Assembly: GCF_000699445.3 (NCBI RefSeq)
Contig: NC_067195.1
Coordinates: 56,028,465-56,092,464, forward strand
Source of the DNA: Schistosoma haematobium
Taxonomy: Eukaryota; Platyhelminthes; Trematoda; Strigeidida; Schistosomatidae
Length of the DNA stretch: 64,000 nucleotides
Reading direction: 5' to 3'
Shown here: positions 50,901 to 59,900 of the stretch, one piece after another
Layout: every line of letters begins with the position of its first letter
How positions within the stretch are numbered: the stretch's first letter is position 1
Translations under genes and position numbers: made by a program
The notes under the pieces: model-generated
Seen by the model: only the letters and a program-made list of their open reading frames with translations
The model's database searches: none
What the model was told of the DNA's origin: nothing

Positions 50901-53900
50901 TTTCTTATGCGAGCATTTAATTGGACAATTATTATACACTTTTCAAAATAGTGATTGTCACCTGTGATATAAACAAATGACTATATATCGTCTTAAGTTA
51001 TTCATTGTGATGTTTTGTGAAACTCGGAATATTGCATGATGTCATAGCAAATATAATGCTCATGTAATTAATCTAAACGAATGACCTTTCCAAGTTTCTA
51101 AATTGGCATAAAAAAACCCACTTTTTTTAAAATATCCATTGTATTCTAGTTGATCAGTCAGGAATCTCACGCTTATACTGCATTTTAGACGACCATTTTT
51201 GATGTAGAAAATTAACATTTGTCAGTTATTCATGAGGGTGGGTGTGGTACCAATGTACATATCAGTTCCTCTCATGTTTTGGATTGCAATTGGGTAATGT
51301 AATTTTGAATCGCAAGCGTTTGAGAGATTCTTGTGATACGGAACGTGATCTATGCGTACTGGACAATACGAACGACTAATACACAACGCTTTAACAATAA
51401 TCCCTCTCACTATGGATAAGGGTGATAGAGAGTGTATTTGTCAGGAACCGAGATGTAGAATTAAATTACATTTAAGTCAATTTAGTTATTTATGGCTTAT
51501 TGATTGACTATTAATTACAAAAATTATCCGACTGTGCAATCGTCGCTTAAACTGTAGGCCACAGTACACTAATTAACTCAATCAAGATGGATCGGAAATA
51601 ATATAAATTAACTCTACACTAAATAAGTCGTGTCAAATAAAAACACACTGCAAGTCATTGAATAAACTTCAACTGAAATCACTGTGTGTGTTTTAAAATT
51701 AATTTTTACTTAAATTTAGTACTTGGTTATTCAGTGAAGAGTTCAGCTATGAAGATTGCATTATCTTTCTAGACAGCATCATCAGCATACACTTTATTGT
51801 AATGTAACAATTTTATTCTCACATTACTTCCATTATTTAGTTTATATTTTAAAAATCAGTATAATGTTTGTTTTTACTTCCGTTGTATAATATTGGCCCA
51901 ATAATTTATTTCTTATGAGGTTTGTTATTTTTTACACCAATATTCATATGATAGTTTACATAGTAAGTTTAATCAGTAATTCTAAATTTAACGGTGAATA
52001 ATTGGTCACTGTTTATACAGAAGTTGTATACTTGTTCTTAGTCTCGAACTCAGTGTTGATATCCCCTGTATTATATTCTTAACGGTATACTTCAAGAGAT
52101 CATGTTGATTGGTTTTTTTTAAAATCTATTTGCGTAACATCTGTTCCTCTATGCTTATCAGTAAGTAACTCGTTTATGTTGCTTGTAGATCATTCTAACC
52201 GGGAAATAACGACACACTGCTTTTAAATGTCTAAGGTTGAATTTCATCGATTGAATTTTAGGTATCACTCAACTGATAAACTCTTATACGCCTGTTGGTG
52301 TTATCCATTTATCGTTGATTCATATGCGAAATTCACTTTTACTTGTGATTGATTGTAAAATGTTTCTTATAAAAATCTCTTTAACGAATATTTCCTGATA
52401 TCATCAATTTTTATTAATTATTTTAGCAATGCCTTAGTCTTCTTGTTGATGTGAAATTATCAACAACTAATACAAAGTACACTAATAACAGTGATGTCAA
52501 ATGTTCAGATGAAGATTCTTCTAGTGATGAAGATGAAGCACAATTTCTGGCAGATAATTTACCAGATTTAAATTTACTCAAAGAATTAGTCCTTATACTT
52601 ATCAAACATATTAATCATCCTGATAGAGATATGACTACTTTACCATCTGCACTAGATCCCTTGATCATAATCACTGAACATGATCCAGGTTTTGTTATAG
52701 TTAAAGAGTAAGATAATTTTAATTTAAAAGAAAAAGAAATTCTCTCATTATATTTTTATAAATGATAATTATTTTTCGCTTTTTTGTTTAGTATTAAATA
52801 TTAAGCTGCATTATTCACCAACGGTGTTGAGTATTTTCAAAAACAAACATTCTTCATACCTATTTCAATCCCTACTTTTATCAGGTCTAATATTTTGTGA
52901 GCTAAAAATGTAAACTATACGTACAGTTTGCTTTTTTTGTGAGATCATTTTCTCAAGAAATAGCTTCCATATTATTTATTGTTTGATTATTATATTGTAC
53001 CAATTCATCTGACTCCATTAATGAAATAGGGATCCTGATTAACTTCATGTATTTACTAACCGTTATATAACGAATACGATAACAGGAATGATATAAAACA
53101 TAAGTAGTATTGAGGATTCATGTATTTCAAACATTTTTATGGGGAAACGTACTATGCAATCTAAATGGATAGAAAAAATAGATGTGACCCAGTTTATGTG
53201 GTCGAATAAACAATAGTTAAATCAATACAATTCTCAGGTAAACATAGATATGTGATAAACATTTATGAAATAATACAAGAGTAAATGCTGATAATTAACT
53301 GTACAAAAAATAATTTGAATGTTTAATACTATTTAATAAGGATATAGACAAAGATGTACAAGTCAATGAATGAAATTCGGATAATTTATCTGGTTTTTCT
53401 CGTTTAAAATCTGTTCAAGAAGAATAACTTTGTTTAGGAGTACAGTATAAGTACCACTACAGTATAAAGCAATCAGTTTTTGTATGCACTTAGCAATCGC
53501 AAAACTCTGAATCATGAACATTGATTTGTTAATATATCTAGGTTTTGTTTAAAACAATCAATGGGATATAATTATTTTGTCTGTATATACACATTATTGT
53601 ATAGCTGATTTCATAACTCAATCTCTATTTCCTAGCATTATGTATCATTCAGTATATACTTAAGAAGTCCATGTTTCGTATGCTATGTAACTTATCCTAG
53701 TATTTCACAGTTTATATCATCCAAGTATATAATGAAATTTCGCGACCGATTCAGCTTTTTAACATAGGAATAATGATGCATATTAATCAGTTGGCTAAAG
53801 TAAGTTAGGTTGGGTGGTATCAGCTCAAACCATTAAACTCCAATTTGGAATTTTACTCTACCAATTATCACTATGCGTCCCTCTCTCACAGACAAAAGTG

Positions 53901-56900
53901 CAACTCAAAACGGATAACATGATGGTCACCCGCTTATTGAATTGCATATCGAAACAGTTAAACAAGGAATTTTCATTTTATCCAATCGTTGGTTGATGCA
54001 GAAATTATTTGTATACGTCAGTCTAATTCTATTTACATTATAATTATAATATGTTTTTTATTTATTATATAACAATTCATTTTTATAGATCACTGGATAG
54101 CTCTACTGCATTTAATAATGGTCAGCATTTATTTGCTAATTTGGTTCAACGTGTTAACGATAGTTTTAGTGCAGATAATCCAGATTGTCAGGCTACATTG
54201 ACTGGTTGTTTGCGATTGATTCAATCATTATTAACAGATCACAGTACACTACCGCTAACTTTTATGTCCAAATGCATAAATTGGAATGAATGTGAAGAAT
54301 TCGATAGTGCATCACTAGGTGTTCAAATAGATGATAAACATGTAAATAAAACAAGTAATTTATTCACCAGACAACTTCATATTTCTGGTGAACGTGTTCG
54401 TGAGTTATTGGGTTGGTCTGGAAATGGAGATCAGGGCAAGCCTGTTCGAGATCTTCATGCATTATTAGAGGTTAGTATCATACCTGCCTATTATGAGGCT
54501 TTCAACCTTTGCTCTAAATTTTTATTACGTTTCTACACAACTCATCAGTACATCAATAAATCACTTCATCTCTTATTGACTTCAATACTTCTCTTTTATT
54601 TGTTTGTTGCACTATCAGCCTCTTCTACCTACACGATTTTTTATGTGTCTTTTGAATTACTCACCATGTAGTGAGTTTAGTTTTTTTTAGTACTTTCGGT
54701 ATCAATTTTCACGTTCTCAACATTTCTCTTGGTGAGTTCTCGTTTTTGTAGTGATTCAAAATGTAGATGACTAGACCTCTACACATCTGCATAACGTTTT
54801 AGCTAATTATTGTATTTCTATGTACATTTATTGGGTGTTTATTTGACTCACTAGCACATATTCCTGACGTTGTATTTAAAGAATGGTGCTTTTTAAACGT
54901 CAGATCGTAATTGTTTAGGTATTTTCATGTATTGGTTTAACCTTTTATAATACAATAGTTTGATAAATAGAGATTGATGAAGTCCTTACAGCTATTTTAT
55001 TCTAATTCATGACTTCAGCATTGCTCATTCACAACCTGTTCAGGATCCTAGCATTCTGGAATTTTGAGACTCACTAGTGGACTGTCTTTGAGAGCGACTC
55101 CTGACGTTCTAGTGGGGAATCGTGACCAGTTAAGTCCTATCACGTCGGAATCGAAACATATATTATTAATGGTGCTGACCGATTGTCACACAATAACAGG
55201 GATTGAATAAAATGTTACACTGATAAAGGTGACTAAAACTATTCAACTGGATTCTAGTAAAATTTGTATGTAATTATTTATTACAGATAACATACATTTT
55301 AACTAAACTGACTGAGCAATTGATTTTAACATTTCTAGTAGTAGGGCACTAACGTTAATCCTGAGTTTTCTACCATAGTTTAAAACGGTTAGGTTGTAGT
55401 AGTAAAAATATAATTAAAGCTCATGCAAATAAATCATAGTCCAATATTTGAAACCATTTACAATGGTGATGGATGATATAATTATTACGGGCCAGCAATT
55501 GGTCAACGTTGAAAGACAGGCATATCTAGTTATACTAAATATAACAGATTATCTTATTTTGTAAAGTTCATCCTACTTTTGCTACCACTTGCTAACTGTT
55601 TTTTATAATGTGTGTGTTAATAAACTTTTGTTCTCGTCTATATTTGGCTCTCTATCGAACGATCGGATTTGAGTGACTGTGTATGATAGACCAAGTATCG
55701 TATACAACTCACTTTCTTCCCTATAGCACATAAAGTATCATTTATATCTATTTCGTTTTTTTCTCAGATGTTAGCTGACGATGAACCATCACTGGAATAT
55801 TTAAGAAGTGGCATGAAAAATCTTTTATCCTTATTATCTCATGAATATGATATACCTGAATTAAAAGAGCTAACCACTTCTACTGCGAGGTTGGTAGCGA
55901 CAATTAAAATAAATGAAGATTCCTTGTCAGATGAATTAAATATGTACAAATTAAGATCAAAACTACCAAATGCTCGATCATTGAGTGTATTAATACGAGA
56001 TCATCAGAAAAAATTCGTCAAACTAAATTTAGATGGTAAAAATTTGAAAAAGACACAGAATCAATCAATTAAATGTTTGTTTGAAAATTTTTCAGCTGCG
56101 TATGATAAGATTTCGGAAGATATTGATATGGAATTACCTTTAAGTGGGTCGAAATATATTGGTCATCAGGTAAATGATAGTTTTTTTTCTTATTATTGTG
56201 GTATGTTGTCTTTATAGTTATTAGGCACTCTCGATGTTTTAATGAAATAGTAACTATTATGTATCATGTTACTTACAATTTGTTTATCTAATTTTCAGTT
56301 ATTTGTACGTATTCAATGTTGGTAGATTGTTTATATACTCTACGGATAAAATTCTGTTAAAATAATAGATTCGTTTAATGTTTTCGTTAAAAGCTTGACA
56401 TAGCTTGGAATTAATTTTTATCGTAAACCGAAATTATCTTGGAAACTATTGGGTGAGAAGCGCGAGACATTGTACGATTGTTTCTTCTTAATTTGATTCA
56501 CTCAAGGTTGAACGCAAGACCTCCATCTGTTATAAGATAGATTTTCAAATTGATTTTACATTCACGGCTCTAAAAACTTCCGTTTATGAAGTTTTCTTTT
56601 CATGAACGTTTATATTCATAAATCTAGACCATTGAACCTACCAATAATAATTAATCCACACAGTGAAATGCGACAGCGTTATGTAAACTAATATTTGTCT
56701 TTTTAACTAGGGTCGTGACAAAGAAAGCAACCTCACAAACTGTTATTGTACTCATAAATTTTATTTAATGACGCGTATCGAAAACGCTTCTGGAATGTAA
56801 AGGTGATATTTACATGAATCTTTCACTAAATTAGGTTGAGTCGAATACTGCATGATCATGGCCAAATATATGATAGAGAATATGTGATTGCGTATTTCTC

Positions 56901-59900
56901 TGGTTAACTGAAAAATCTTCATGAATGTCACTCCGCCTAATTTGCCTCTTAAAAATCTCGGGTTCTGTATCTCGTTTTATGGACAATCGTTAGTATTGTA
57001 AACATGTCCATTCAAAGAAAATCTACATGGAACGGACAAATGATGAATGTTCATAGCTCTGTCCCTGTGAACTGTAAAATAACTTGGATCCATCCTCCTT
57101 CACATAATGCATTGTAAAAACGCCATCATAAAAGACAACTCAGAGGTATGAAATCTTTCATTCCATAATATATGGTTGATTACGTTCATGAAATATCGGA
57201 CTCAACATTTAAGATCATTTATAAAATTAAACTTAACTTCCTGAAAGGCGTACTCACTCATCTTTGTATTAGCGATAAGCGCCATTAAGCCAGATCTATG
57301 AGTGAAAAGGTAGTTCGTCTGACGGTTTTCCATTCCATAACCATAGCCTTTTGTTGTAACGTGTGGATTGCAGTTTAGATGGAGCAGCGTACTTATCGAT
57401 CGATTCAGTGACACGTAAACACGTAAGGACGACCTAGAGTCCCGATTGGCCCTGCTTCGCTGTCTAGCCCAGCCAGTTGAGTCCAGAACACAAGTCACAG
57501 CCTCTGAGATGTGAATCACTATATTTCAGACATACTCTATTTATATACCAACCAGACCACGTCGTACCATAAAATAGAAAACAACATTTGTACAATATTT
57601 GACAGGTGAAATGAATATCGACCAATTGAAATGTCTATTTAACGTCCAAGGACACCATTAGACTTAACACGATAATTATTGGTATATTCCTCTGCATCTC
57701 TAACACCTTTATTTTAGATTTCTGTGTATTCCATTACTTTCTGCTTCTATCATATCCTGTTTAGCTATCTGTTGTTACCTTCTTTTTTCCCTTTACAATA
57801 TAAAAGGGACTTATTTGATGTACTTCTGAATTTAGTTGAAAATTTTCACATATCTGAAAATCAATAATACCGTTAATTTCTCGTCTTTATCCACTTTATT
57901 GCATAGATTCCAGTATCTATTTCTTATCAAAATGATTTAGTACATTGTGATCTAAATGATATTGCAACAAATGGTTGTAATAAAATGCGAATTCGTGATG
58001 AATTAGCCAAATATGGACATTTAAATGATGCAAGTGAAGTAGCCATTAGACATCAGAAACGTAGACGTGGTCAGTCTTCAATTATACAAACTGGGACAAC
58101 TTTTAAAAAATTCGGTAAGTGGTATTTTTAAAATCTGAAAACATGTTTGAGCTTAAGCTGTTGTATAAAATGAATTATAGTATATTACAATCTTGAAAAT
58201 AATATTCTCATTTCTACTTATTTGCAATTTGCTTTTCTATTATAGTCTTATGATGTATTTGCATTCTCATATAAAATAAAACTTATAGCAATGCTGCAAA
58301 AAATCAAGCAGAACTACAACAGTGATCGGTATACTTTCGTTCCTATTTGTATTTGAGGAAATGAAGGATGATTATATTAAGATGTATACATCAAACATGA
58401 AATAGGAATTTATCACAATACATATTCCATGCTAAAGATTCTTTGCTGTAACCAAAAATTATGGTATTAAATAGAATGACTTATTATTGTTCTTTATTAT
58501 TTCAGTTGCACCAATGCGTGGTCGAGGTTTTATCTTACGCAATGCAACCCCATCAAATTCTTCATCGAGTAATACCGCTCCTGTCGCTTTGGGATCTACT
58601 ATTGGACAGCTCAATTCGAATCTAACAGGCATTCGTGGTGATCCGTTCCGTTCCAGACCACTGAATACAAGTCGTCCTCCTAGTTTACACGTTGATGATT
58701 TTACAAAATTAGAAAAGGAAGAAGGAATTATTGAAGTATGGGTTTCTGTTTGGAACATAGTCTCTGTTTATAATTATTTTTACTTGTTAGTCAAAATTAG
58801 TTTCGTTCATCTATTTCTTATCGTTTTTAAGCTGAACTCTTGAAGTTAAAGTAGTTTGTGTTAAAAGCTAGAAAGTTAACATTAAAATGTGGCATGCGTT
58901 GTTTTGATTTTATTAGATCTTACCTATAACGCCCTTGAAGTCTAAGTAGTTCTGGTGGTTACATTATATCCTAGAGTATTTGATTGATAACATAGCTATT
59001 TTAGAAATGTATTTTGAGTGTTTTGTAACAGTTTAAATCCTGTATTGATGGAGTAATTCAATTCTTTTAAAACTTTAAAACATAAAATGAAATAGAGATA
59101 CAGTGAAATGAGTAAAGTGTAATTCTTAAAATTTATTCGAGAAAGCATTTTACCTCCGTGTTCAATTTACGCAAGAAGATAATTTGAAAATGTGTATATT
59201 TCGCATGTAAAATCTTTTATATCATCATAATATTCTAACAATCTTAAACTTATGATAAAGTCTCAGGCATATTAAATATATTTTAGATCAGATCTTTTTC
59301 ACACTTAATTTTGTATATCTGGATACTGGTTTTTGTATGTTTACTGTCGAATTTTTGTTTAAGATACAATCCCAGTACTAAGAATTTATAAGCTAACAAA
59401 GCAACATGAATATTAAGTAAAGCAATTTGTCTGCTACTTGTTTGAATTTTATAGTTTTATCATGTATTACATTTTTTGTTCTTTTGTATGGTTGAAAAAC
59501 CAGTTCGTCTTAATAATAATAATTTTGGATTAGAAAACACTGGATAGTTGACATTTTGAACCATACATTGTCAGTCAGCTACAACGTAGGACCAGGCACA
59601 TATATGCATCGGTCCAAGTTGTCATGCCACATTAACACAACAAGATGGACACCGGATTCATAAAAGTAGTCAATTCAGTTGTGGTAATACATAAAAGAAA
59701 GATTGCATATAAGAACATAGTACACGAAGAAAGAATTAGTTCGTAGAAAGAAAGATATGAAGTGATTTTAATCTCTTAGTTTAAGGGAAGACAGATAGTG
59801 TATACACCGACGCCATTGTGATCGATTCTGATCCTTGTCCAACAGTCTCCAACCATTGGTTACGATAGTCACGTGGACCCCAAACAAGTAGTCTACACCT

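Larger units (their letters stand above)
47220..52707 (+). other. VIRMA: VIRMA exons 24-27
   Basis: Codes about aa 1510-1817. Exon 24 (NQILNETEKQEKQS) continues exon 23 like the DLIVEDLQSTSEDKEKQ linker. Exon 25 opens with a Ser/Asn-rich low-complexity stretch (about 90 residues, including runs of N) and ends with the conserved helix ELNAALSMLFILLKIPFYRY. Exon 26 is short and supported by phase plus LRRQNFLNVVDSVLSD. Exon 27 has a Ser/Asp/Glu patch, then LVLILIKHINHPDRD and PLIIITEHDPGFVIVK, matching MMFLAEHDYGLFHLK. Confidence 0.88.
54089..58114 (+). other. VIRMA: VIRMA exons 28-30
   Basis: Codes about aa 1818-2148. Exon 28 follows on with SLDSSTAFNNGQHLFANLVQ (vertebrate SLRKNSSALHSLLKRV) and includes HISGERVRELLGW and VRDLHALLE. 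Exon 29 is helical and Leu/Lys rich, without a clear named domain. Exon 30 carries a basic stretch (HQKRRRGQSS) that could act in nuclear import, an inference from composition only, and ends TTFKKFG. Confidence 0.88.
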
